DNA of 21,991 nucleotides, taken from positions 1-21,991 of IMG/VR virus record IMGVR_UViG_3300025314_000111. One strand, given 5' to 3'. The DNA comes from a virus. Positions 6,348-14,043 of this stretch are shown here, in pieces. The notes below the pieces were generated by a model. It was not told the DNA's origin. It saw nothing but the letters and a program-made list of their open reading frames with translations, and did no database searches. The position numbers and the translations under genes are program-made. Position 1 is the stretch's first letter; every line of letters begins with the position of its first letter.

Positions 6348-8225
6348 TTATTCTTCGATCCACAATACAGTGGATGTATCGCTCTCGAAGTCTTTACGGA
6401 CTTCGGTCGCATAGTAATTAACTGTTGTGATTTGGTCGTTAATCTGAATTCTTTTCATCGGTTTCAGATGAATATGACTCGTTGTCGATCCGTCCGACCA
6501 TTTAAGCGAGCCATATTTACGCTCGTACATCTTGCGTCCGGAAGTAAACCGGCGCGCATAATACAGCATGAGCGCATTCTGCAAACACACTTGCTGATCA
6601 TTCCACGCCCCCGCAGCATAATCGTAGAAACCGACGAGAATACAAGGTAACGGAACTCCAGCACCAATAGTGTATGCCAATCGGCGATATATATATGTAG
6701 AACCCTCTAAACCAAACGGTGGGGGATTAAAATGCTGGAGTGAAAATTGTGCCGAAAAATCAAGATCAAATTCTATGTGTGGATTGGGTTCTGTCACACT
6801 TGGTGGGACTGGAATAAGAGCATTAATGGGTATTGGAGTACAACTATTTTCCTTACCTCCTGAGTACCAGGCATATCCAATTGTCAGATCAAATTCATCA
6901 GTATTGACTTCTTCATTTGCTGTTAAAACATCTGATACTCGGATATTTACGGATTTGTTTACAGTGTCCGAAAAAAGAGTTGATTCTTTTATTCCATTTT
7001 CCGGGGTTATGTAGTCAGCATAGGCATTACCGCGTGTGAGGAATTCGAACCTATGCTTATCCGTCGCATCGCCCGCATATAATCCATCCGATTGACCGTA
7101 GAAATACCGGCATACCCACCCAAAATTCAGACACAACGCCCTCAGAAAATCAAACGCATTGCCAAATTGATAATACCAATGCAAACGATTTGTGTCGGTT
7201 GCTGGAGCATCGAAATAACCTCTATTTGTTGTAAAGTCAGAATTATTCCCGCGAACTATGGCATCTTTTATCGCAACCATTGTTTCCAAGTCTGCTTTGA
7301 AAAGTCTCAAATCGGTCGCTCGGATATGGATATTGGATGTGCTATATTCTTGCACCATTCCGCTTGCAAGTATGGCAGCAAGAATACTTTCAATTGTCCA
7401 ATAATCAGCATTTGCACTTTCATGCGTCTGTATCTCGGCAATTGTTGTTTCGATGCCGACATCCCGAAGCGAATGAATCAATGAGACAAGCCGAACTTTG
7501 ACTGAACGAATGATATCAGTTTCTGCCGTATTGATATAAAGCTCCGGCCATTCAATCTCTTCTCGATACACTCTGCCCCAGAAGTAGAACGTCTCTGTCC
7601 CATCCTCATCCAAAATAAAGCGCAATTGCACATCCTTTGTCGGATCAGTTTGAATAATGTGATACCAAAAGCCTTCAGTATAGGTTGAGTAATCCTCTGC
7701 CAATTCGACTTCGAGATTTTGCACATCAACAATTCCAGGTTGGACATCAATCAATTCTGTCAATGTCCCTATGCTTAGAACTTTGACCCCCGTTGGTATC
7801 GTCGGTGCACTGACATCAGATTCAAGCAATAGGTCAATCTTCATCACGCCTGCCGGATTGTTTTCAATATCCGGGAGTGCATAAGCAGTCATCGGTGTGC
7901 CAGCTTCCGCCGTTATAACCAGATTGTAGGGTGAGGCGGGGGATGGAGCATTGTGAGTCACGGTCCACGTTACATCATCAACCTGCACTGTTGTCGGTGC
8001 ATAGATGACTTCGACGGTGCGTGATGAACCATTTCCAACAAGCGTAAAACTATTATCCCCCGCACCCAGAGTAAACGGACTTGTTGCTCCAGCAATTGTC
8101 ACATCAATATCAATCGATGGGCTGGATTGATTGGAGAATACGATATTTAATTGATGCGTCGTATTCGGAGCTACGATTCCGAAATCCAAACCAGCCGGGG
8201 ATTGATTGAGTCGTTGTATTGCCAC
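6348..8225 (-). CDS. Tail hub/baseplate-like protein with N-terminal ASH-type Ig domain
   Basis: A 625-residue protein. Residues ~13-108 have the pattern of ASPM/SPD-2/Hydin (choice-of-anchor) domains: LDFGIVAPNTTHQLNIVFSN, then a hydrophobic beta pattern ending NLVITAEAG. The remainder is long and beta-rich, with FYFWGRVYREEIEWPELYIN, YYQFGNAFDFLRALCLNFGW and a C-terminus reading TTVNYYATEVRKDFESDTST, similar in style to phage tail hub proteins that follow the tape measure. Position directly after the tape measure supports a hub or tail-associated role. It starts with GTG in a TAGTG overlap with the tape measure stop. The ASH domain may contact a host surface component; that is inference. 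Confidence 0.6.
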   Translation of the reverse strand: MAIQRLNQSPAGLDFGIVAPNTTHQLNIVFSNQSSPSIDIDVTIAGATSPFTLGAGDNSFTLVGNGSSRTVEVIYAPTTVQVDDVTWTVTHNAPSPASPYNLVITAEAGTPMTAYALPDIENNPAGVMKIDLLLESDVSAPTIPTGVKVLSIGTLTELIDVQPGIVDVQNLEVELAEDYSTYTEGFWYHIIQTDPTKDVQLRFILDEDGTETFYFWGRVYREEIEWPELYINTAETDIIRSVKVRLVSLIHSLRDVGIETTIAEIQTHESANADYWTIESILAAILASGMVQEYSTSNIHIRATDLRLFKADLETMVAIKDAIVRGNNSDFTTNRGYFDAPATDTNRLHWYYQFGNAFDFLRALCLNFGWVCRYFYGQSDGLYAGDATDKHRFEFLTRGNAYADYITPENGIKESTLFSDTVNKSVNIRVSDVLTANEEVNTDEFDLTIGYAWYSGGKENSCTPIPINALIPVPPSVTEPNPHIEFDLDFSAQFSLQHFNPPPFGLEGSTYIYRRLAYTIGAGVPLPCILVGFYDYAAGAWNDQQVCLQNALMLYYARRFTSGRKMYERKYGSLKWSDGSTTSHIHLKPMKRIQINDQITTVNYYATEVRKDFESDTSTVLWIEE

Positions 8226-9772
8226 TACATAATCCTTCCATTTCTAGAGAGATTTCCTTTCGCCTGCACAAGCACCAGATCGTTGCCGCGTATCCGTGTT
8301 TCGAGGACTATCGGTTCCATACCCACCCTCCCGCCGGAAAATCTCGCGCTCTTTGCATTGGACATAATCTGTCCGCCGCGATTCGGGACAAAAAGTTCCG
8401 GCCCGCGTTCCCCGACAAGATATGGACGACCGGAAGACACCGGACCACCGCCAGCCATGGCAGAGCCAGCAGCGGTAACAACAGTTCCGAGTCCGGGAAA
8501 AATTAAATTGAGAATTCCAGAGGCCACTACTTGTGCGGCCATATTCGCAAGTGCTGAAGTAAACGCACCAACAAACCCGCCGAGCAATGTTCTTGCTCCG
8601 CCGAACATATTGGCAAAGGCCCCTCCAACAGTATTGCCAATCATTCCGCCAACTGTGTTCATCGAAGAGCTGAATGCATCCTCAAACGCCCCGGTTGCTG
8701 TGAGCATTTCTTTGAACGTCATATCGACTTCTGTGCGAATTTTTTTCCCAACTTCCGCAGGAGGGCCAATCTTCATGCCTTCAACCGTTCCCTTGACGGG
8801 TTTTTGTCCAGACACAACGCCGGGGACATTCCCAAGGGCTGCTCCTATCCCCGTTCCCGGAGTCTCAAACTCCATTCGCGCAAAGGGAGCCATCTCTGCC
8901 ATGCGCTTGAATTCCAAATCCCATTGTTTGTCGGCTTCATCCGTTTGTTTTTTCGCTTCGTCCGTTATCGTTTTTTCCAGGTCTGCGCGTTCTTTTTTGA
9001 GTTTGTTGATTTCCGCCTCCCGGCGAAAGAATTTCCCAAGTTGTTCCTCCTGGATTTTTGCCGGTCCAAGAAATCTTGAGAGAACACCCGGTCCGCTGTC
9101 CGGTGTTTGGGCCAATACATTGATGCGTCGAGTGAGATCATCGACTTGTTGTTGCTTATTGATCTTACCGAGGTCAACAAGTGATTTGCGATATTCCAGA
9201 ACCGCTGCATTGAGTTCTTCCGTAACTTTTTTTGATTCGCCTATTGCAAGCCCAAGAAGAACAAATCCTGCCGCCGCCGCCGATAACGGTCCGGCCATAC
9301 CAAGAAGTGTCTGTCCAAAAGAAGCGAATTTCCCGCCACCTGCCACGGCTGAAATACCAAGAGCGTTCGTTGCAAATTCCATCTGTTGAAATCCGCCGAT
9401 AGCTGTTCCGACGACTTTCCCCAATCCTTCGCCGCCCAACATAGTGCCGAAAACTCCGACCGTTTGTGTAGCTTCCCGCATCGTCCGATTGCCGACCATT
9501 TGTTCTCGGTAGAATCGTCGGAGTTCTTCGCCGGTCTTGAAGTACGATCGCATCATCTTGCCTTGCGAACCGGCGGTAGCATCGGCGACTTGTGTTTGAA
9601 CCTCCTTCAGATCGAGCAATCCCTGTGAGCCGATTTTCGAGGAAGCCCTGAGATCGCGGAGACTTTTATTGTATTCCTTGATCGTCAGATTCCCACTGTT
9701 CAATTTTGCAATGAGTCCTCTGAGTCCCTCATCGTCGGTCGTAACGGTAATATGTAATTGGCTATCAGCCAT
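8225..9772 (-). CDS. Tail tape measure protein
   Basis: A 515-residue protein that sets tail length and is ejected with the DNA. Typical features are an N-terminal helical region; a hydrophobic segment near residues 155-180 (AGPLSAAAAGFVLLGLAIG); a charged coiled-coil region near 265-310 (RREAEINKLKKERADLEKT); Gly/Ala/Met-rich hydrophobic helices near 385-455; and the family's common C-terminal motif GGGPVSSGRPYLVGERGPEL. At roughly 1.5 angstrom per residue it predicts a tail of about 75-80 nm, if all residues are helical. Start ATG at 9772 overlaps the stop of the chaperone reading frame (TAATG). A plus-strand antisense frame over this gene is a shadow. Confidence 0.9.
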   Translation of the reverse strand: MADSQLHITVTTDDEGLRGLIAKLNSGNLTIKEYNKSLRDLRASSKIGSQGLLDLKEVQTQVADATAGSQGKMMRSYFKTGEELRRFYREQMVGNRTMREATQTVGVFGTMLGGEGLGKVVGTAIGGFQQMEFATNALGISAVAGGGKFASFGQTLLGMAGPLSAAAAGFVLLGLAIGESKKVTEELNAAVLEYRKSLVDLGKINKQQQVDDLTRRINVLAQTPDSGPGVLSRFLGPAKIQEEQLGKFFRREAEINKLKKERADLEKTITDEAKKQTDEADKQWDLEFKRMAEMAPFARMEFETPGTGIGAALGNVPGVVSGQKPVKGTVEGMKIGPPAEVGKKIRTEVDMTFKEMLTATGAFEDAFSSSMNTVGGMIGNTVGGAFANMFGGARTLLGGFVGAFTSALANMAAQVVASGILNLIFPGLGTVVTAAGSAMAGGGPVSSGRPYLVGERGPELFVPNRGGQIMSNAKSARFSGGRVGMEPIVLETRIRGNDLVLVQAKGNLSRNGRIM

Positions 9773-10017
9773 TACTTTCTATTCGCTTTTTCAACGGCAA
9801 GTTTTTGAAGTTCTTCCTGCACATGATTGTCGTAGGTTCTGAAATAATTCCATTTGATGGCATCATGAAGCGTGTACGTTTCCGCAACCGTTTCTCGTTG
9901 TTCAATTTTACCGTTGCAGAGCATATAGATATAGTATTCTGCGTCATAGCCGGGAGGCAGCGGAGTAGTCCTGTCTTTCTTGATAAATCTCGCAAAATCC
10001 TGTTGCCAACGGTTCAA
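9772..10017 (-). CDS. Tail assembly chaperone, T part expressed by -1 frameshift
   Basis: The independent frame would need a TTG start overlapping the upstream TGA, with no good ribosome site. The frame stays open upstream to 10047, and the slippery heptamer GGGTTTT (10053-10047) in the upstream gene shifts ribosomes into exactly this frame. The expected product is a GT-type fusion: 142 residues of the upstream protein, then YELCHGDQEELNRWQQDF and onward, about 233 residues in all. The T part is polar and aromatic (PPGYDAEYYIYMLCNGK). In lambda and many siphoviruses, G and GT coat the tape measure before tube polymerisation; position here, immediately before the tape measure, matches. No sequence family is recognised; the assignment rests on arrangement. 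Confidence 0.75.
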   Translation of the reverse strand: MNRWQQDFARFIKKDRTTPLPPGYDAEYYIYMLCNGKIEQRETVAETYTLHDAIKWNYFRTYDNHVQEELQKLAVEKANRK

Positions 10018-10472
10018 TTCTTCCTGATCGCCGTGGCATAATTCATAAAACCCCTGACAAGTTCGGCCACCTCCCCGGCCTTCAACTGCTCAATATCCAA
10101 AAGAAATTGCGGAGGATGTTCAACGATTGTCGAAACAAAATTCGGCCAATTTGTAACGAGCCGTGTCATTTCTTTTTCATCAATTGTCGCCTTTTGCCAA
10201 TTTTCCCGGAACTTTTCACCGAATCCGAATTTCTCAGCAGCTGCATAACGGCGAAGATTTCCAAATGCGAAGATTATCTTCTCGCCTTTCAAAAGAAGTT
10301 CCCCAGTTCCTTGTTTGGTAAATTCTTCGGCTTGTGCTTCGAGAATCTTCTGGACTACATCATAACGGATAACGATTGTATCCAGCCCCTCTGTCTCGAC
10401 GATTTCTTTGACAGTTTTCATCCCTTGAGAGATGATCTTTTGCCATTCAGGATTTTCCTGTTGCTCTGACAT
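10014..10472 (-). CDS. Tail assembly chaperone, G part
   Basis: A 152-residue soluble, mostly helical and acidic protein; no membrane span. It has a near-perfect ribosome site (AGGAGG then TAAC before the ATG), which fits a protein made in excess over the fusion form. The end of the gene contains the frameshift signal: codons AGG GGT TTT at residues 140-142 form G_GGT_TTT. An SD-like GGGGAGGT (10076-10069) sits 15 bases upstream, as seen in other -1 sites stimulated by internal SD elements. Its place between the gpG-type completion protein and the tape measure is that of chaperone G of lambda-like tails. The family is not recognised from sequence alone. Confidence 0.7.
   Translation of the reverse strand: MSEQQENPEWQKIISQGMKTVKEIVETEGLDTIVIRYDVVQKILEAQAEEFTKQGTGELLLKGEKIIFAFGNLRRYAAAEKFGFGEKFRENWQKATIDEKEMTRLVTNWPNFVSTIVEHPPQFLLDIEQLKAGEVAELVRGFMNYATAIRKN
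10047..10053 (-). promoter_or_regulatory. -1 ribosomal frameshift site GGGTTTT
   Basis: On the minus strand the zero frame reads AGG GGT TTT ATG; the heptamer G_GGT_TTT has the X_XXY_YYZ form in which both Gly and Phe tRNAs can re-pair after a -1 slip. The new frame (TTT TAT GAA TTA...) stays open into the downstream gene and reaches its stop at 9772. An SD-like GGGGAGGT lies 15 bases upstream. I saw no obvious strong downstream pseudoknot. Confidence 0.8.
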
Positions 10473-10480
10473 GTTACCTC

Positions 10481-10969
10481 CTATGATGGAATCGTTTCTG
10501 TGAATATCGCATTACTCAAGGTTTGGAGAATTTGCTCACGGTCTTCGTCCTGGAACATCATAAATTGACGTTGAGGAATATTGATGTCATGTGGTTTGGT
10601 CCCATGTGTGAAGATCATGCCACCATTGTAAGGAAAGACTTGAAACTTATCGGAACCCGGATGCTTGATCGTCCCTCCGAAATTATGAATCGCCGCATAA
10701 GGGACTCTCGTTGTGTCGATAGATACTTTTGCATGTTGGCCGTCATATTCCAACAGGATATTTTCAAACATAAAGCCGGATTTGTACAGATGCGAAGCAA
10801 CAGAACCGGCTAATCCAAACTCTTTCAATGCTGGCCATTGGTTCGGTCGTCCGCCGACGATGAAATTTTCCTGCACGCTCCGGAACATGATGTCGGCAAT
10901 CGTTTCAAAAGCCTCCGTAAAATCCGAGTTGACAACGGGCAAACTGCCCGAAATAGTTATATCAATCAT
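10481..10969 (-). CDS. Virion morphogenesis protein, Mu gpG-type
   Basis: A 162-residue protein matching the pattern of the phage virion morphogenesis family (Mu gpG; tail completion or head-tail joining). It has an N-terminal helical part (FETIADIMFRSVQENF), then RPNQWPALKEFGL, the SGFMFENILLEYDGQ region, the hallmark VPYAAIHNFGGTIKHPGS, and near the C-terminus IPQRQFMMFQDEDREQI, which corresponds to the family's IPARPFL segment. It starts in an ATGA overlap with the gp37-type gene and precedes the chaperones. The product probably caps or completes the head-tail or tail end; in Mu it is needed for infectious particles. Confidence 0.8.
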   Translation of the reverse strand: MIDITISGSLPVVNSDFTEAFETIADIMFRSVQENFIVGGRPNQWPALKEFGLAGSVASHLYKSGFMFENILLEYDGQHAKVSIDTTRVPYAAIHNFGGTIKHPGSDKFQVFPYNGGMIFTHGTKPHDINIPQRQFMMFQDEDREQILQTLSNAIFTETIPS

Positions 10970-11505
10970 GCCACAATCCGTACGGAAAAATCCGATTTAT
11001 AGACGACGATCCCCGGAAGATTGACCACCAAAGATTCATCCTGTCCACCCGACTCATAAAATGGGCCGAGAGGATTGAATTCCGGTATCGTTATCGGTAT
11101 GCCACCGAGGGCCATATAGCCCGATAATTGTTGTGGAGTGCAAGCTGGGACCCTGCCATGAATGTCATCATAGAGCGCAGCCATCATATCATAATTGTTT
11201 CTGACGGCTTCTTGAGTTCTTCGTACGGATTGCGCTCCGGTAAAAAATCGGAACGTCAGGGTATGAGCGTATATTTTCCCGCTGGAATCCCTGTCGAATT
11301 TCTGTCCGGCTCTTCCCCGATAACTCACCAACACAAACGGCAAGAGCTTGATAAATCCCTGCATCATTTCCGGATTGAAAAGCAACATCTGGGGATTGAC
11401 TTCTCCGGCCAGCGTGTCGATCAAATTGATGCTGCCGAAATTCGTCGTATCCTCTCGGAGTGTGGCAATCAATTGATCCTCGATCTGCGCGACGGAATAC
11501 CGCAT
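10966..11505 (-). CDS. Mu gp37-like protein (DUF1834 type), tail terminator candidate
   Basis: A 179-residue protein that follows the gp36-type gene as in Mu-like genomes. Its pattern fits the gp37/DUF1834 group: N-terminal IEDQLIATLRED, a central LLPFVLVSYRGRAG, then YAHTLTFRFFTGAQSVRRTQEAVR, and a C-terminal VYKSDFSVRI. This group shares the fold of tail terminator proteins that close the tail tube at the head end. It begins in a TGATG overlap with the upstream gene and overlaps the next gene by ATGA, so the three connector genes are translationally coupled. The family call comes from pattern memory and gene order. Confidence 0.7.
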   Translation of the reverse strand: MRYSVAQIEDQLIATLREDTTNFGSINLIDTLAGEVNPQMLLFNPEMMQGFIKLLPFVLVSYRGRAGQKFDRDSSGKIYAHTLTFRFFTGAQSVRRTQEAVRNNYDMMAALYDDIHGRVPACTPQQLSGYMALGGIPITIPEFNPLGPFYESGGQDESLVVNLPGIVVYKSDFSVRIVA

Positions 11506-12005
11506 CAGAAATCACTCAAGAGACTATCGTCGTCATTAAAATCAACCTTACCCGCACGGTCGGTATTCATTTCCGAAACTGTACTGGCGACCGTGGCTGT
11601 CGAGGGAAGCTTCAGCATTCCGGAGCCAAGAGCATCCAAAGTTTCCATTGCATTGTCATAAATCGTTTGCCAGTCCTTCGGCATGGCGGTATTGAATGAC
11701 CGTCGTTGAATCGCGAGATAACAAGAAATCTCAACCGAGAGATTCTTGATAACTTCCGGGACTGTCGTAAATGGCACGGTATAATAGCTCCCAACTTTCG
11801 AGTCGATCAACGCATCAGCTTCAGCGATCAACGCCGCAACTATTGCTGGATTGACCGCGCCCGATGTCGTCGTATCCTGCGTCAGTTGGATCAATGTCGC
11901 TGCACCGATGCGATACTTCAAGTCCTGCGTTGTGCAATATCCCGTCTCCGAGGCTGTTGGAGCCTGTATGCCGGATGAACCGTACGCATTGCCGCCGACA
12001 CTCAT
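11505..12005 (-). CDS. Mu gp36-like head completion protein (DUF1320 type)
   Basis: A 166-residue protein with the gp36 (DUF1320) pattern after a 22-residue glycine/serine-rich leader. It has YCTTQDLKYRIGAATLIQLTQD, then AALIAEADALIDSKVGSYY, VPFTTVPEVIKNLSVEISCYL and an acidic Asp-rich C-terminus. In Mu-like phages it lies downstream of the capsid gene and is thought to act in head completion, like the lambdoid adaptor proteins on the portal. The start overlaps the upstream signal-peptide gene by ATGA. Unlike typical Mu-like order, six cargo genes separate it from the major capsid gene. Confidence 0.8.
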   Translation of the reverse strand: MSVGGNAYGSSGIQAPTASETGYCTTQDLKYRIGAATLIQLTQDTTTSGAVNPAIVAALIAEADALIDSKVGSYYTVPFTTVPEVIKNLSVEISCYLAIQRRSFNTAMPKDWQTIYDNAMETLDALGSGMLKLPSTATVASTVSEMNTDRAGKVDFNDDDSLLSDF

Positions 12006-12658
12006 GGTGTGCCTGTGCGTTTGATGACAAACAACGGTACTTTAGACGGCGACAGAGCGTTGCTACCCGCCAATGTTGCCGGAAAATCCGCGAACCATGC
12101 TGACGGGGAGAGGGTTCCGACAATACCGAGCCTTTTCACGTTTGCATACCACTGCGCATTGTTGACAATATCCATCGTCGGCAGGGTCGTATTCGTATTA
12201 TGTGAATACATCAAGGCATACGTCTTCCAGGGCTTCAGGAGTACTGTCGTCGTAAAGGCTTGCGACCAGAGATTCCCCGTTGACGTAATGTTAGGTGATC
12301 CCCACGCCGTGTAACAAATCAGCGTCGAATCCTCCATGTCGTAGATCGCCACACGGAAACTGTCCGTCGCTACGAGGGTGTTGATAAAATACCAACTTAC
12401 AGAATCGGGTGTGATGTATTCGTTGACTTGAAATCCAAACCAATTCTGATTATATGCCGCTCCCATCCAGGCCGAGCCTGTTGCCGTCTCGACAAAATAC
12501 GGGACATACTGATAGTATTGCTCATTCGGCGTATCTTGTTCGAGCGTATTGACCTTCACCGTGCGGGTCGTATCGCTTGGGACCAACTTCCCTCCTGAGA
12601 CTTTCCATTGGCCGAAGGCGAGAACTGGTATGATGAGAAGTATGAGAAGTGTTTTCAT
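12002..12658 (-). CDS. Secreted-type beta protein with Sec signal peptide, in structural operon
   Basis: The open frame begins further upstream, but ATG 12658 is preferred because it overlaps the previous stop as ATGA and yields a perfect signal peptide: K2, a hydrophobic core of Leu and Ile, then VLAFGQ at about residues 12-17. The mature part (about 200 residues) is rich in aromatic residues, Asn, Thr and Ser, has few charges, and looks all-beta, with WYFINTLVATDSFRVAIYDM and LLKPWKTYALMYSHNTNTTL, reminiscent of jelly-roll exoproteins. No family is recognised. It lies between a fibre-type gene and the gp36 gene. Either a virion fibre partner with an unexpected signal peptide or a protein sent to the host envelope during infection. 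Confidence 0.65.
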   Translation of the reverse strand: MKTLLILLIIPVLAFGQWKVSGGKLVPSDTTRTVKVNTLEQDTPNEQYYQYVPYFVETATGSAWMGAAYNQNWFGFQVNEYITPDSVSWYFINTLVATDSFRVAIYDMEDSTLICYTAWGSPNITSTGNLWSQAFTTTVLLKPWKTYALMYSHNTNTTLPTMDIVNNAQWYANVKRLGIVGTLSPSAWFADFPATLAGSNALSPSKVPLFVIKRTGTP

Positions 12659-13308
12659 GACGGATACACCCTTATCGTTACGGTTGCCGTCCAACCGTCC
12701 TGCTCAAATGTGATCAGTTGAACGGTCGCGGTCGAGACATAATACCCATCCATTGTCAGGGGAAGGCTTGTTGTCGTGTCTCTACCATGCGGATCGACGG
12801 TAGTTTTCCCCGCAACAAATGCACCCGTGAGCGTGCCGAGATAGACTCCCGATGATGTCCGCGTCCATACAATGACTGCCGACAGAGTACTTTTAATGAC
12901 TGTTGCTACGGGGTCATCCGTCCCGGCCTGTGTTATGCTCGCGACATAGATATCGTCCCCTGCCCTCGTTGTCAGATCATCAATGATTTTCGCCGTGAGA
13001 TTGAGTTCAAAATTATAGGTATGTCCGGAAGTGTTGAACGCCCGTGCTGTTGTTCCTTCCTGCGCCCGCGTGACCGTGAAGGTATCGCTGGATTTGGCTG
13101 TAACCCTGCCTACCTCCGCAGCACTGGCATGATACGCCTCAGCTGCGGAATTATAGAGCGTATCCCAGATGACGACGTTATACTCGCCCGACGCGGGATC
13201 GGGAAACCTCGCACCCTGGCCGGATTCGAGCACAACGGACGTCGCCGCCGCAGTAATGCCGGTTAAGAGTTGGCCAATGCCGAAATTCGCTACTTGATCC
13301 TGTGCCAT
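12655..13308 (-). CDS. Fibre-type structural protein with phage FTVTRAQEGTTA motif
   Basis: A 217-residue beta-rich protein. The first half carries a pattern common in phage fibre and virion-associated proteins: TSVVLESGQGARFPDPASGEY, then EVGRVTAKSSDTFTVTRAQE, GTTARAF, and a LTAKIIDDLTTR segment. The second half (~110-217) is a separate beta domain with GDDIYVASITQAGTDDPVAT and a C-terminal ATVTIRVYPS. I infer a small adhesin or fibre. It lies between the glycosyltransferase gene (3-base gap) and the signal-peptide protein (ATGA overlap), so these three genes look co-translated and possibly functionally linked. Confidence 0.6.
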   Translation of the reverse strand: MAQDQVANFGIGQLLTGITAAATSVVLESGQGARFPDPASGEYNVVIWDTLYNSAAEAYHASAAEVGRVTAKSSDTFTVTRAQEGTTARAFNTSGHTYNFELNLTAKIIDDLTTRAGDDIYVASITQAGTDDPVATVIKSTLSAVIVWTRTSSGVYLGTLTGAFVAGKTTVDPHGRDTTTSLPLTMDGYYVSTATVQLITFEQDGWTATVTIRVYPS

Positions 13309-13311
13309 TCA

Positions 13312-14043
13312 TTACCTCGTAAGCATATGTCCAACCTGCCACTCGGTGATGCGCTTCGTGATTGCTTCCACCTTTTCTTGGACCGTCACCGTGTAGGTGT
13401 GAAAAAGAAACTCTTTTGAAATTCCTTTCTGACCGTCAGGCGTGGTCCCCTCTATCGGAGTTTGAGGACAGAGTTTGTAAATGTCCTCGAACGACTTAAA
13501 GGCAAGTCCGAAGCGCGCAATGTTCCGCGAAAGCGCATAGTCATCAACCAAATGTTCTCTCGTAATTCCATGTTTGACTTCATTCGGAGTCGGGAAGATA
13601 TTTGCAATAACTTCCTCCGGACTCATATCCAACGGCCGCCAAAGATCAAGGCAAAGGTCTGAGGCGATCATGAACCAATTACCCGGAGCCAAGTATCTCC
13701 CGTCTCTCAGCGAGTAATTGTCATTCCTGAATCGGATATGACTTATGTCCGCCGTGTGAAAACTGACCGTCCCTTTCGGGAGGTAGATCGTAAAGTCCGG
13801 ACACTCAGGATGAATCAGCGCATCCAAGTCCACATAAATCTGCCAATCGCTCGGACTCTCTTTTGCTAAAGAATATATCTGAAGTTTCTCATACGTTACC
13901 GGCCAATCGGGAAACTTTCTCTCAGTGATCGTCCTGATATTCGCCCCAATTCTTTCTGCGTAATGTCTGATGAAGGGAAGCGTCAGAGCCTTTACCTCTG
14001 GGGCGAAGTTGTCAATATCCAAGAGATAGATCGTCTTTGTCAC
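13312..14043 (-). CDS. Glycosyltransferase, GT-A type with DxD motif
   Basis: A 243-residue soluble protein. It opens with a strand (TIYLLDIDNF), and has VTYEKLQIYSLAKESP followed by DWQIYVDLDALIHP, in which D72-x-D74 fits the metal/nucleotide-sugar-binding DxD of GT-A fold enzymes. APGNWFMIAS, LVDDYALSRNIARFGL and a C-terminal LFHTY also recall GT8/GT34-like families. It would move a sugar from a nucleotide donor to an acceptor that cannot be named from sequence. GTG start in TAGTG overlap with the upstream mini-gene. Its position among virion genes suggests modification of a capsid, beta-helix or fibre protein, or of a host surface glycan. Confidence 0.75.
   Translation of the reverse strand: MTKTIYLLDIDNFAPEVKALTLPFIRHYAERIGANIRTITERKFPDWPVTYEKLQIYSLAKESPSDWQIYVDLDALIHPECPDFTIYLPKGTVSFHTADISHIRFRNDNYSLRDGRYLAPGNWFMIASDLCLDLWRPLDMSPEEVIANIFPTPNEVKHGITREHLVDDYALSRNIARFGLAFKSFEDIYKLCPQTPIEGTTPDGQKGISKEFLFHTYTVTVQEKVEAITKRITEWQVGHMLTR

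Noticed and set aside
5907-6650. 247-codon plus-strand open frame
   Set aside because: Antisense to the tail structural gene and the hub end, Cys/Arg-rich shadow composition, no domain and no fitting neighbours.
8151-9389. 412-codon plus-strand open frame
   Set aside because: It is entirely antisense to the tape measure gene and the hub start; its product is Ser/Pro/Ala-rich with no recognisable domain. The minus-strand product has clear tape measure features.
9765-9995. 76-codon minus-strand frame MRDLSRKTG...
   Set aside because: Alternate frame over the frameshifted chaperone; the frame reached by the -1 slip is the one consistent with the slippery site and tape measure overlap.
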